A stretch of 64,000 nt of DNA from Chitinolyticbacter albus (lineage in GTDB: Bacteria; Pseudomonadota; Gammaproteobacteria; Burkholderiales; Chitinibacteraceae). A program made the position numbers and the translations under genes. The notes beneath the pieces were generated by a model. The model was not told the DNA's origin. It did not search any database and saw only the letters and a list, made by a program, of their open reading frames with translations. How positions within the stretch are numbered: position 1 is the stretch's first letter; each line of letters opens with the position of its first letter. Positions 18,124 to 29,300 of this stretch are shown here, piece after piece. The stretch spans positions 62,001-126,000 of the forward strand of contig NZ_JANBVF010000008.1 of the NCBI RefSeq assembly GCF_024437655.1, in the 5' to 3' direction.

Positions 18124-18902
18124 CAGGGCCACTGCTTCCACGGGGCGGTGCCGCGATCCCACAGCTGGTTGAGCTGGATCTTGTCGCGCAGCGTATCCAT
18201 GCACTTCCAGAAGCCGGCATGGCGATACGCCATCAGCTTGCCGTCGGCCGCCATGTGCTCGAGCGGCGAGCGCTCGAAAATGGACGCGTCGCCCTCGGCG
18301 ATGTAGCCGAATACGCCCGGGCGGCAGATCATGAAGCCACCGTTGATCCAGCCCACTTCGTCCACCGGCTTCTCGCGAAACTCGCGGATGTAGCCGCCTT
18401 CGTCATCGTCGACCAGGCCAAAACGCGCCTCGGGCTGCACCGTGGTCATCGTGATCAGCGCCTGCGGGTTGGCCTCGTGCTGGGCGAGCAGCGCGCGGAT
18501 GTCAACGTCGGAGACGCCATCGCCGTAGGTGAGCATGAAATCCTCATCGCCGAGGTAATCCCTGGCGCGCAGGATACGGCCACCGGTCTGGGTATCGCGC
18601 CCGGTTTCCAGCAAGGTGACCTTCCACGGCTCGGACAGGTTGCGGTGTACCTCGATATGGTTATCGGTCAGATCGATGGTGACGTCGCCCTGGTACAGGA
18701 AGTAGTTGGCGAAGAATTCCTTGATCAGGTTGCCCTTGTAACCCAGCAGAATCACGAATTCGTTGAAGCCGTACTGCGAGTAGATCTTCATGATGTGCCA
18801 CAGGATGGGCCGGCCGCCGACCTCGACCATGGGCTTGGGGCGGACATCGGTTTCCTCGCCCAGGCGGGTACCCAGGCCCCCGGCCAGAATCACGACTTTC
18901 AT
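18123..18902 (-). CDS. rfbF: Glucose-1-phosphate cytidylyltransferase
   Basis: 259 residues, nearly identical in layout to RfbF: MKVVILAGGLGTRLGEETDV pyrophosphorylase signature, RPKPMVEVGGRPILWHIM, LTYGDGVSDVDI, and INGGFMICRPGVF. It makes CDP-glucose from CTP and glucose-1-phosphate and commits glucose-1-phosphate to the CDP-deoxysugar branch, in competition with GalU. It overlaps the upstream phosphorylase by four bases (ATGA). Confidence 0.97.
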   Translation of the reverse strand: MKVVILAGGLGTRLGEETDVRPKPMVEVGGRPILWHIMKIYSQYGFNEFVILLGYKGNLIKEFFANYFLYQGDVTIDLTDNHIEVHRNLSEPWKVTLLETGRDTQTGGRILRARDYLGDEDFMLTYGDGVSDVDIRALLAQHEANPQALITMTTVQPEARFGLVDDDEGGYIREFREKPVDEVGWINGGFMICRPGVFGYIAEGDASIFERSPLEHMAADGKLMAYRHAGFWKCMDTLRDKIQLNQLWDRGTAPWKQWP

Positions 18903-19663
18903 GCTTGCTCCACGGCGGCTTTTTTACTGGTATCGACCAGTTGACGCAGGATGCGCAGGATGCGCTCCAGCGCCTCATTGCTCTGCTCGCTGGCGGTATT
19001 GAGCGCCACGCGCTCTGTATTGCCGCCCTCGCCGGCAGCCCAGTTCGTCGTAAAGGCCAGTGTGGCATACGCCAGGCCCGCCTCGCGGGCGAGGATGGCC
19101 TCGGGCATCGCTGTCATGCCCACCATGTCGCCGCCATCGCCGGCGATACGGCGGATTTCAGCGGCCGTTTCAAGGCGCGGCCCCTGGGTGCAGGCGTAGA
19201 CGCCGCCATCGAATATCGGCTCGCCCGCATCGTGCGCGGCAGCGAGCAGCTGCTGGCGCAGCCTTTCATCGTAAGGCCGGGTGAAATCGGTGTGGACGAA
19301 GGGCTTGTCACCCTCGGTGACGAAGGTATGTGGCCGGCCCCAGGTGTAATCGATGATCTGGTCGGGAACGATCAGCGTTCCCGGTGCCAGATCGGGTCTG
19401 ATGCCACCGACGGAGGCCAAGGCCACGATGCGGCGTACCTTGATGTCGGCCAGCGCCCAGATATTGGCGCGGTAGTTGATCAAATGCGGTGGAATGGTGT
19501 GGCCGAAGCCATGCCGCGCGATGAATACCACCTGCTGGCCGTCGATTTCACCGAAGGTCAGCGCGCCGGAGGTTTCCCCATAGGGGGTACGCGCAACGCG
19601 ACGGTGATGACGGACAAAATAGCCCAACTGGGTTGCCCCGGTTCCGCCGATGATGGCGAGCAT
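18899..19663 (-). CDS. S-methyl-5'-thioinosine (or thioadenosine) phosphorylase
   Basis: 254 residues of the PNP/MTAP family: phosphate loop MLAIIGGTGATQLG, RHGFGHTIPPH, and MTAMPEAILAREAGLAYATL. After this comes FTTNWAAG, with Asn where adenosine-specific MTA phosphorylases have Asp, which favours a 6-oxopurine such as methylthioinosine, as described for Pseudomonas. It is the first gene of the CDP-sugar operon with a CAGGAG ribosome-binding site. Its link to sugar synthesis is unclear, since MTA comes from polyamine synthesis and not from the SAM methyltransferases downstream. Confidence 0.88.
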   Translation of the reverse strand: MLAIIGGTGATQLGYFVRHHRRVARTPYGETSGALTFGEIDGQQVVFIARHGFGHTIPPHLINYRANIWALADIKVRRIVALASVGGIRPDLAPGTLIVPDQIIDYTWGRPHTFVTEGDKPFVHTDFTRPYDERLRQQLLAAAHDAGEPIFDGGVYACTQGPRLETAAEIRRIAGDGGDMVGMTAMPEAILAREAGLAYATLAFTTNWAAGEGGNTERVALNTASEQSNEALERILRILRQLVDTSKKAAVEQA

Positions 19664-19718
19664 GTCGATCTCCTGCCTGAGTGGGCGCTGGGGCGCTTGT
19701 AACCTGAATATAAGGCAT

Positions 19719-19751
19719 GAAAAAGGGGCGATGCCAGTGCATCGCCCCTTT
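19719..19751 (-). terminator. Rho-independent terminator of galU
   Basis: Minus strand: 12-bp perfect stem AAAGGGGCGATG/CATCGCCCCTTT (19751-19740 with 19733-19722), six-base loop, then TTTTT. It lies 25 bases after the galU stop and separates galU from the sugar operon. Confidence 0.92.
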
Positions 19752-19775
19752 AGGATGTGCTTGCCCGATCAGGCG

Positions 19776-20657
19776 TTACACCACCTTGGCGCAGAACTCC
19801 TTGAGATAGCTCGCGAATTCGCCGCCGACCTCGTCGTGCTTGAGGCCATAGGCCAGTGTGGCTTTCAGGTAACCGAGCTTGGAACCGCAGTCGTAGCGGG
19901 TGCCCTTGAGCGTGTGCGCCAGGATGTACTGCTCCTGCATCAGCGCAAAAATGCCGTCGGTGAGCTGGATTTCGCCACCCTTGCCAGGCTGCACGTTCTG
20001 CAGGTGATGGAACACGCGCGGGGTGAGGATGTAGCGGCCGACCACGGCGAGGTTGGACGGAGCTTCCTCGGGCTTGGGTTTCTCGACGATATTGGTGATC
20101 TTGAGCCGCTGGCCGCTACTGGGCTCCACCTGCACGATGCCATAGGAGCTGGTGTCCGCTTTGGGCACCTCTTCCACGCCCAGCACCGAGCAATGCGTAT
20201 CGCCGAACAATTCGACCATGCGCTTCATCTCGGAGGTCCCGTTGCCATCGATCAGATCGTCGGCGAGGATGACGGCGAACGGCTCGTCGCCCACCACCGG
20301 CTCGGCGCACAGCACGGCATGACCCAGGCCCAGCGCTTCGGGCTGGCGGATGTAGATGCAGCTCACCGACTTCGGGATGATCGACTGCAGGATGTCGAGC
20401 AGCTTCTGCTTTTGCTTGGCGGCGAGCTCGCTTTCCAGCTCGTACGCCTTGTCGAAGTGATCCTCGATGCTGCGCTTGTTGCGGCCGGTGATGAAGACCA
20501 TCTCGGTGATACCAGCCTCCAGCGCCTCTTCCACCGCGTACTGGATCAGTGGCTTGTCGACCACCGGCATCATTTCCTTAGGACTGGCCTTGGTGGCGGG
20601 CAAAAAGCGGGTGCCCATGCCGGCCACCGGAAAGACTGCCTTGCGAACTTTTTGCAT
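19776..20657 (-). CDS. galU: UTP--glucose-1-phosphate uridylyltransferase
   Basis: 293 residues from the internal [23 protein letters not shown] nucleotide-binding signature, then [19 protein letters not shown], and [10 protein letters not shown]. GalU makes UDP-glucose for envelope glycans. The start at 20657 has a strong GGGGA Shine-Dalgarno seven bases upstream and matches the usual GalU N-terminus. The frame is open upstream for 67 more codons that encode a Cro-like DNA-binding domain, so a longer fusion protein is also possible (see the next feature). Confidence 0.95.
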   Translation of the reverse strand: MQKVRKAVFPVAGMGTRFLPATKASPKEMMPVVDKPLIQYAVEEALEAGITEMVFITGRNKRSIEDHFDKAYELESELAAKQKQKLLDILQSIIPKSVSCIYIRQPEALGLGHAVLCAEPVVGDEPFAVILADDLIDGNGTSEMKRMVELFGDTHCSVLGVEEVPKADTSSYGIVQVEPSSGQRLKITNIVEKPKPEEAPSNLAVVGRYILTPRVFHHLQNVQPGKGGEIQLTDGIFALMQEQYILAHTLKGTRYDCGSKLGYLKATLAYGLKHDEVGGEFASYLKEFCAKVV

Positions 20658-20858
20658 TGCGAATTCCCCTTTCGAATCGGACACGTTCAGCAAACCCAGG
20701 CGCAGCGCGGCACCACGCACCTGATCGGCGTGGCGCTGCGGCAGCTCGTCCGGCCACTGCGATACCGCCGAGCGCCCTAATCCCAGGGCTGCTGCGAGGC
20801 GGGTTTGCGTGCCGAACAACTGGATGGCGTTGAGTTTACGCATAACGCCAATGTTCAT
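20658..20858 (-). CDS. Cro-like HTH domain, in frame and without stop before galU
   Basis: Sixty-seven codons read [20 protein letters not shown] and continue with a clear helix-turn-helix ([20 protein letters not shown], then [18 protein letters not shown]), closely resembling the small Cro/YdaS-type regulators that start M-K-x-L-N-A-I-x-x-F-G. There is no stop codon: the frame passes straight into GalU at M68. Either the regulator lost its stop and is made as an HTH-GalU fusion of 360 residues, or it regulates as a fusion while GalU alone is made from the internal start. The true start may be the ATG at 20843. An inverted repeat overlaps the first codons. Confidence 0.65.
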
Positions 20859-20871
20859 TTAGTTGAACATT
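20850..20871 (-). promoter_or_regulatory. Palindromic operator at the HTH-galU start
   Basis: AATGTTCA-ACTAAA-TGAACATT: perfect 8-bp arms around a six-base spacer, overlapping the first ATG of the HTH reading frame. Just upstream, CGTTCAAT (plus strand) occurs twice at 20884-20891 and 20901-20908, 17 bases apart and sharing the TTCA core. This looks like an autoregulatory operator region for the Cro-like domain; inferred, not shown. Confidence 0.6.
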
Positions 20872-21174
20872 CACGTCAACCACCGTTCAATGCCGACTAG
20901 CGTTCAATAAATTAAACAACACTAATAAATCCAGCACCGCGCAGTGTGATTGAAAAGTGTTGCAACCGTATTGGCAGCCGCGGCCCGCGCCCCTGCTGCC
21001 CAGCCCTCATCGCCCGGCGCAGGCCGCCGGGCCTGGCACCCGGAACATGAAAAACTTGAGAAAAATCAAATCATTGTTAAATCAAGGCGTTGGGATGATG
21101 GTCCTGGGCGATTGCGGACGTAGCATGCTGCCTTCGCCTTTTGGCGGCCTGCATGCCAACCTCCAGGAATCACC
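20872..21174. other. Intergenic region between HTH-galU and satP
   Basis: About 300 bases holding divergent promoter regions. The left part is AT-rich with the CGTTCAAT direct repeats. The middle (20980-21040) is a C/G-rich stretch with no convincing gene, and the right part (21045-21085) is again AT-rich, probably the satP promoter. Short open frames here have no recognisable protein character. Confidence 0.5.
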
Positions 21175-21753
21175 ATGTCCGCTTCGCAGTCCTCGTTCGC
21201 CAACCCCGCCCCGCTTGGCCTGATGGGTTTCGGGATGACGACCATCCTGCTCAACATCCACAACGCCGGCTTCTACCCGGTCAGCGCCATGATCATGAGC
21301 ATGGGCATCTTCTACGGCGGTCTGGCCCAGATCTTCGTCGGCTTCATGTGCTTCAAGCGTGGCGACACCTTCGGCACCACCGCCTTCACCTCCTACGGTC
21401 TGTTCTGGCTGACCCTGGTGCTGCTGTGGCTGCTACCCGCGCTGAAGCTCACCGCGCCCACCGAGCCGGGCTTCATGGGCATGTACCTCGCGCTGTGGGG
21501 CGTGTTCACGCTATTCATGTTCTTCGGCAGCCTGCGTTACTGCCGTGCCAAGCAATTCGTTTTCGGCAGCCTGACTGTGCTGTTCGCGCTGCTCGCCGCG
21601 CATAACTTCGCCGGCAGCGAACTCTTGGGCGTAATCGCCGGCTACGTCGGCATCGTCTGCGGCGCCAGCGCCATCTACTGGGCGATGGCGCAGGTGCTGA
21701 ACGAAACCTATGGCCGCGCCGTGCTGCCCGTTGGCGAACTGCGCCTGGCCTGA
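21175..21753 (+). CDS. satP: Acetate/succinate transporter, GPR1/FUN34/YaaH family
   Basis: 192 residues, six hydrophobic segments, with the family signature NPAPLGLMGFGMTTILLNIH at the N-terminus. SatP/YaaH proteins are inner-membrane channels or proton symporters for acetate and succinate. AGGAA lies eight bases before the ATG. It stands alone between galU (divergent) and ligA (convergent). Acetate uptake would fit growth on chitin, whose deacetylation releases acetate; that link is inference. Confidence 0.92.
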   Translation: MSASQSSFANPAPLGLMGFGMTTILLNIHNAGFYPVSAMIMSMGIFYGGLAQIFVGFMCFKRGDTFGTTAFTSYGLFWLTLVLLWLLPALKLTAPTEPGFMGMYLALWGVFTLFMFFGSLRYCRAKQFVFGSLTVLFALLAAHNFAGSELLGVIAGYVGIVCGASAIYWAMAQVLNETYGRAVLPVGELRLA

Positions 21754-21787
21754 TCCGCAAGGTCGCCCGGCCCCGTCCTATAGCGCC

Positions 21788-21811
21788 ACGCCCCGGTTCG
21801 AACCGGGGCGT
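21788..21811. terminator. Palindromic terminator between satP and ligA
   Basis: A perfect 24-base palindrome ACGCCCCGGTTC/GAACCGGGGCGT sits between the convergent satP and ligA genes. It can fold on either strand with a small loop, but T-runs on both sides are weak (TTGGCTTT on the plus strand). Confidence 0.7.
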
Positions 21812-21819
21812 TGGCTTTG

Positions 21820-24555
<2,736 letters not shown>

Positions 24556-24609
24556 TCAAAACGAACACGCCGCTGCGAACAGCGGCGTGCAAAGCGTGTG
24601 TCGATCTAC

Positions 24610-25734
24610 TCAGGCGAACAGGCGCAGCGCGGCCACCGAGCCCGGCGCAATGCCGCGATCGTCCATCTTGGCGTAGAGCTGACCAAGCTGGCGGCGGATA
24701 TTGTCGAGACTGGCGGCGGTCAGCGCGCGGCCATTGTCGTCGACCAGGCTGGCATCGAGACTGCCGGCCAGTTGCTGCGCGAAATCGCTCAGGTAGTCGA
24801 ATACCGCGAGGCCCCCGGCCACGCGCGGCACGTCGAACAGCAGCGTCAGCGCGGTGCTGGTGGGCCCCAGCGGGCTCTGGTCCTGGTTGGCCAGCGTGAA
24901 CAGCGTCTTGCCCGAATCGCTCTTGTATACCCAGCCCTCGCTGGTACGGGACAGGCCCGACTGCTCGGCCAGCACCCTCACTTTTTCCAGCTGGAACGGC
25001 CGGCCGGCGCTGACGAGATTAAGGCCGATCAGCACATCGACCGAGGCGCAGAATTCGTCGAGCTCACCCGCCGCGGCAAGCTTGCCGGAACGCTGCGCAA
25101 AGGTGGCAACCGCCTCGTGCTCATCGGCAAACTGCTGCACCGCCATGCAAAAGGCGTTGAGTTGCTCGGCCGACAACGGCCCCTGCCTGTCGGCCAGCTG
25201 CAGTCCCAGTCGTAATGCGGTGTAGTCGGCGCTGCTGGCCGAGTTGACCACATCCCAATGCCCGTCAGTGGTCAGGCCGATCACCTGCACCCGTTTGGGC
25301 GCCGCGATACGCGGCACGGCACGGGCGGCGATGACATCGCGCGCATGCACTTCGGCAATGAAGTCGACATTGGCGTCGAGCAGGCTTTCAGCCAGCGCGT
25401 CGCCATCGTCCTGCTGGGGGGGAATCACCGGCGCGGGTACCGCAGCGCGCGATTCGGCGCGCACATCCGGGCGGGCCTCGACGCGCACTGGCGCCTCGTC
25501 GGCCGGCAGTTCCAGCCGCGTCGGCAGGTCGTCATCAGCGTCGAGCGCCGGCTCGAAGCGCTCGCCGCTGCGCACCATATTGCGCGGCGCATCCATCAGC
25601 ACGTCCGGCTGGTTGCGAGCGAACGCCTGTTGCGTGCGCTTGCGATAGCGATATTCCTGCCACCAGTTGAAGGCGTAAACCGCGGCGACGATGGCACCAG
25701 CGCCGATCAACGAATACAGATGCAGATCTTTCAT
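24610..25734 (-). CDS. zipA: Cell division protein ZipA homologue
   Basis: 374 residues: N-terminal membrane anchor (LYSLIGAGAIVAAVYAFNWW, residues 6-25), a basic juxtamembrane stretch, a long acidic/Pro-rich linker, and a C-terminal ZipA_C FtsZ-binding domain (about 240-370; includes DVLIGLNLVSAGRPFQLEKV and VYKSDSGKTLFTLANQ). ZipA tethers FtsZ to the inner membrane. The order smc-zipA-ligA is common in Neisseriales and gammaproteobacteria. Confidence 0.9.
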   Translation of the reverse strand: MKDLHLYSLIGAGAIVAAVYAFNWWQEYRYRKRTQQAFARNQPDVLMDAPRNMVRSGERFEPALDADDDLPTRLELPADEAPVRVEARPDVRAESRAAVPAPVIPPQQDDGDALAESLLDANVDFIAEVHARDVIAARAVPRIAAPKRVQVIGLTTDGHWDVVNSASSADYTALRLGLQLADRQGPLSAEQLNAFCMAVQQFADEHEAVATFAQRSGKLAAAGELDEFCASVDVLIGLNLVSAGRPFQLEKVRVLAEQSGLSRTSEGWVYKSDSGKTLFTLANQDQSPLGPTSTALTLLFDVPRVAGGLAVFDYLSDFAQQLAGSLDASLVDDNGRALTAASLDNIRRQLGQLYAKMDDRGIAPGSVAALRLFA

Positions 25735-25844
25735 GGATGGTCTTGGTTGCGGGCCGACATCAGGCGACGGCCGTATTCATCAGGTATGGGCTGCATTCAA
25801 TCACAAGCGGCACGCCCGTCCAAGCGTTGATTTGACGCCGCGAT

Positions 25845-26306
25845 TCACCAGCGGCAATCCAGCGGCGCCGCATCGCGCGGTGCAATTGCGATATCGGCGA
25901 AGATAGAACGCGCGCCCAGTTGCCGCAAGGCGGCTTGCGCGGGCGGCCAATCGGCAGCAGGCCCGACGAAAACAACGGTGCGGCCAGCGCCGCTTGCGGG
26001 CGGCTCCACCGCACGGCGGAGCAACGCTACGGTCTTAGCCGGATCGAGCGCGCCGAGCACCAGGGGCTTGCCAGCCGCCAAGAGTTGCGAGCGCAATTCG
26101 GCCACTTCCCGTGCGTCGATGGTCAGCATCGAGGTAACCAGCACGCCTTCATGTTCGTCGTGTTGTGGCACCTTGGCCTCGGCCATGGCCTCGACGCCGC
26201 GGGCGAAATAGCGCGACAACTCGGCGCAAGGATCGTTGCCCGCCCAGGCCGGTATCGTCCAGCACAACGCCTGCGCCAGCAGCAGAGCCTTGCTCATTCG
26301 TGTCAT
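25845..26306 (-). CDS. Small exported protein of unknown function coupled to smc
   Basis: 153 residues with a signal peptide (ALLLAQALCWTIPAWA, cleavage likely after AWA). The mature protein has regular alpha/beta character (VLVTSMLTIDAREVAELRSQ; PLVLGALDPAKTVALLRRAV; RTVVFVGPAADW) somewhat like a conjugal-transfer or thioredoxin-like fold, but no family is recognised with confidence. Its ATG overlaps the smc stop (ATGA), so it is translated from the smc message. Two cysteines remain after cleavage (PCAEL and DCRW), possibly a disulfide. Confidence 0.7.
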   Translation of the reverse strand: MTRMSKALLLAQALCWTIPAWAGNDPCAELSRYFARGVEAMAEAKVPQHDEHEGVLVTSMLTIDAREVAELRSQLLAAGKPLVLGALDPAKTVALLRRAVEPPASGAGRTVVFVGPAADWPPAQAALRQLGARSIFADIAIAPRDAAPLDCRW

Positions 26307-29300
26307 ACCGTTGCCGCCTCGCGCATGGAAAGCGCCTGTTCGATGTCGACTGCCACCACGCGCGATACGCCCTGCTCCTGCATGGTGACGCCGACGAGCT
26401 GGGTCGCCATTTCCATCGTCAGCCGGTTGTGGCTGATGTAAAGGAACTGCGTGCGTTCGGCCATTTTCTTCACCAGGCTGCAAAAGCGCAGCGTGTTCGC
26501 ATCATCGAGCGGCGCGTCAACCTCGTCCAAAAGGCAGAACGGCGCCGGGTTGAGCCGGAACAGCGCGAACACCAGGCTCAGCGCCGTCAGCGCCTTCTCG
26601 CCGCCCGAGAGCAGGTGGATGGTGCTGTTCTTCTTGCCGGGCGGCTGCGCCATGATCGCGAGGCCCGCGTCGAGGATTTCGTCGCCGGTGAGCACGAGTT
26701 CGGCGTGGCCGCCGCCGAACAGCGTGGGAAACAGCTCCTGCAGATTGCCGTTCACCGTGTCGTAGGTCTGCTGCAACAGCGCGCGCGTTTCGCGGTCGAT
26801 GCGGCGGATGGCGTTTTCCAGCGTCTCGATCGCCTCCAGCAAATCGGCCGACTGCGCATCGAGATAGCTCTTGCGCTCGCGCGCCGCGTTCAATTCTTCC
26901 AGCGCCGCGAGATTGACGGCGCCAAGGCCAGAGATCACCTGCGTCAGCCGGCCAATCTCGGCGACGAGGCTGCCGACCTTGAGCCCGGTGCCAAGCTTGT
27001 CGCGCAGCGCCTCTTCGTCCGCCTCGGCTTCGGCCAGCTCCTGCGCGAAACGCTCGGCGGCAAGGCGCGCCTCCTGCTCCTTCAGTCGCTGCGTGTTCAC
27101 CGCTTCGCGCGCCGGCTCCAGCGTCGCTTCAATCCGCTGTTTGTCAGCCTCGCGTTCGCGCAGCTGGTTAGTCAGGTGATTCAGCGCATCGCGCGTTGCG
27201 GCGAGCGCGCGTTCCTTCTCGCTGCGTGCGTTCACCGCATCCTGGAAGCCGACATCGAACTGGCCTTCGTCGACACCTTCGAGCTCCAGCACCAGCGTTT
27301 CGGCCCGTTCCAGCAACCGTTCGCGCTGCGCGCCCAGATCACCATCGCGCCGTGCCAGCTCGGCAATACGCTGCTCGGCGGTCTGCACGGCGAAGCGTGC
27401 CTCCTGCGCGCGGCGTTCAGCCTGGCGCAACCGGCTACGCTGCAGCTCGCACGCCGTTTCCATCTCGGTGCGGGCAAGCTTGGCGTTGTCGAGCGCTTCC
27501 TCCAGCGGCAACAGCTCGTCCTCGGCGACGATGCGGGTCTCATCAAACTCGCGTTGCGCCGCGCCCTCGTCGGCCATTTGCTGCATCACCTGCGCCAGCT
27601 CGTCGGAGAGCGCCTGCCGACGCCGCATCGCCTGCTGCTGCGCCTCGTCACGCCGCGCCAGCTCGCGCTCGAGCTGCGCCAGCTGCTGCTGCGCCGTGTG
27701 GATGCGCTGCCGCGTCGTACGCACGCTGCCGTCCAACGACGTTTGTCGCTGCGCAGCATCGGCATGATCCGCTTCGAGCGCCGCATGCTGTGGTCCCAGC
27801 ACCGTCAATTGCGCACGGATGTCATCGAGTTCGCGCCGGCGGGCCAGCTCACCCGCGAGCGCACCGCCTGTGCCATGGAAGCGGACGCTGCCGGCGTCGA
27901 TACAATGCCCTTCGGGCGTGACCAGCCGTTGCCCTGCCGCCAGCGTGGCCCTGGCGGCCCACGCCGCGTTCAGATCGCTGACCGCCTCCATCCCCGCCAG
28001 CCAGCCATCGAGCGCGGCACTCACCCGCGCATCCGCGCTGCGCACCTTGCCGCGCAGCGAGCTCGGCGCGACGGCGGCACCCTGAGCTGGCAACACCAAG
28101 GTGACCGTCGCCGGCGCGTGTTGCTGCGGCGGCTGCCCGGCCAGGCGCGCCTGCAGACGATCGGCCAGCACCGCTTCGATCGCCGTTTCCCAGCCGGGCT
28201 CGACGCTGATCGCATCGAGCAAGGTTGCCGCATCGGCCAGGCCTTCGCTCGCCAGCCATTGCGCCAGCGCACCGGCATCATCGTGACGCGACAACTCGGC
28301 CAGTGCCTGCTCGCGCGCCGCCAGCTGCGCGCGCTGCAGGCCCAGCCGTTCGCGCTCCTGACCCAGTTGCGCCACGCCAGTGCGCGCGGCCTCGAGCGCC
28401 GTTTCGGCCTCTTCCAGCGCCAGCACGTCGGCTTCGAGTGCCAGCGCCAGCTCCTCGCGCTGCAGCGTGGCCTCGTCATCCTCGGCGTCGGCCGGCGCCA
28501 GTTGCGCCGCCTCGGCGCGTAGTCGCGTCTGGCGCTGTGCCAGCTGCTGCGCATTGCGCTCGTGTTGTTGCGCCTGCTGGCGCGCCAGCTGCACCGCATT
28601 GCGCGTGGTGGCAAGGCGGTCGCGCAGGCTGGCCCATTCGTCACTCGCCTGCGCCAGCGCCGCTTCCAGCTCCGGCAGGCGCTGTGTTTCCTCGTCGAGC
28701 GACATGGCCGCCTCCTCGGCGGCGTATTGCGCTTCCTCGCGCCTGCCCTGCCATTCCTCGAGCTCGCTGCCGGCGGCGTGGCCCTGGGCGTCGAGTCGGG
28801 AGAGCTCCGTGCGGGCTTCGTTCAGCTGCTGCGTGAGGCGCTCACGCGTCTGCTTGAGGTGCAGCAACTGCTGCTCCAGCCGGGCGACGGCGGCATTGGC
28901 GTCGTAGAGCGTGGCCTGCGCCTCATGCACCGCGTCGGTCGCGCCATAGTGCGCCTCGCGCTGCGCCTCGATGGTCGCTTCGAGCGATCTCAGCTCGGCC
29001 AGCTGCGCCTCGAGCGCGTTCTGTGCGGCGTCGATCGCGCGGCGGGCCGCCTCGACCTCGCGCGCGGCGTCGAGCTTGCGTTGCAGCGCCAAGAGGTTCT
29101 GCTTCTCGCTGATCGCATCCTTGATGCGGTTGTATTCGGCGGCGACCTCGGCCTGCGTTTCCAGCTTGCCGATCTGCTTGTCGAGCTCGGTGACGATGTC
29201 GTGCACCCGGTCGAGGTTGTCGCGCGTGTCGGCGAGCCGGGTCTCGGTCTCGCGGCGGCGTTCCTTGTACTTGGAAACGCCGGCGGCTTCTTCGAGAAAG

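Noticed and set aside
20957-21223. Open frame reading MLQPYWQPRP upstream of satP
   Set aside because: Pro/Arg-rich, no ribosome-binding site and overlaps the satP start in another frame.
26165-28522. 785-codon plus-strand open frame opposite smc
   Set aside because: Arises from the coiled-coil codon bias of smc; no protein signature.
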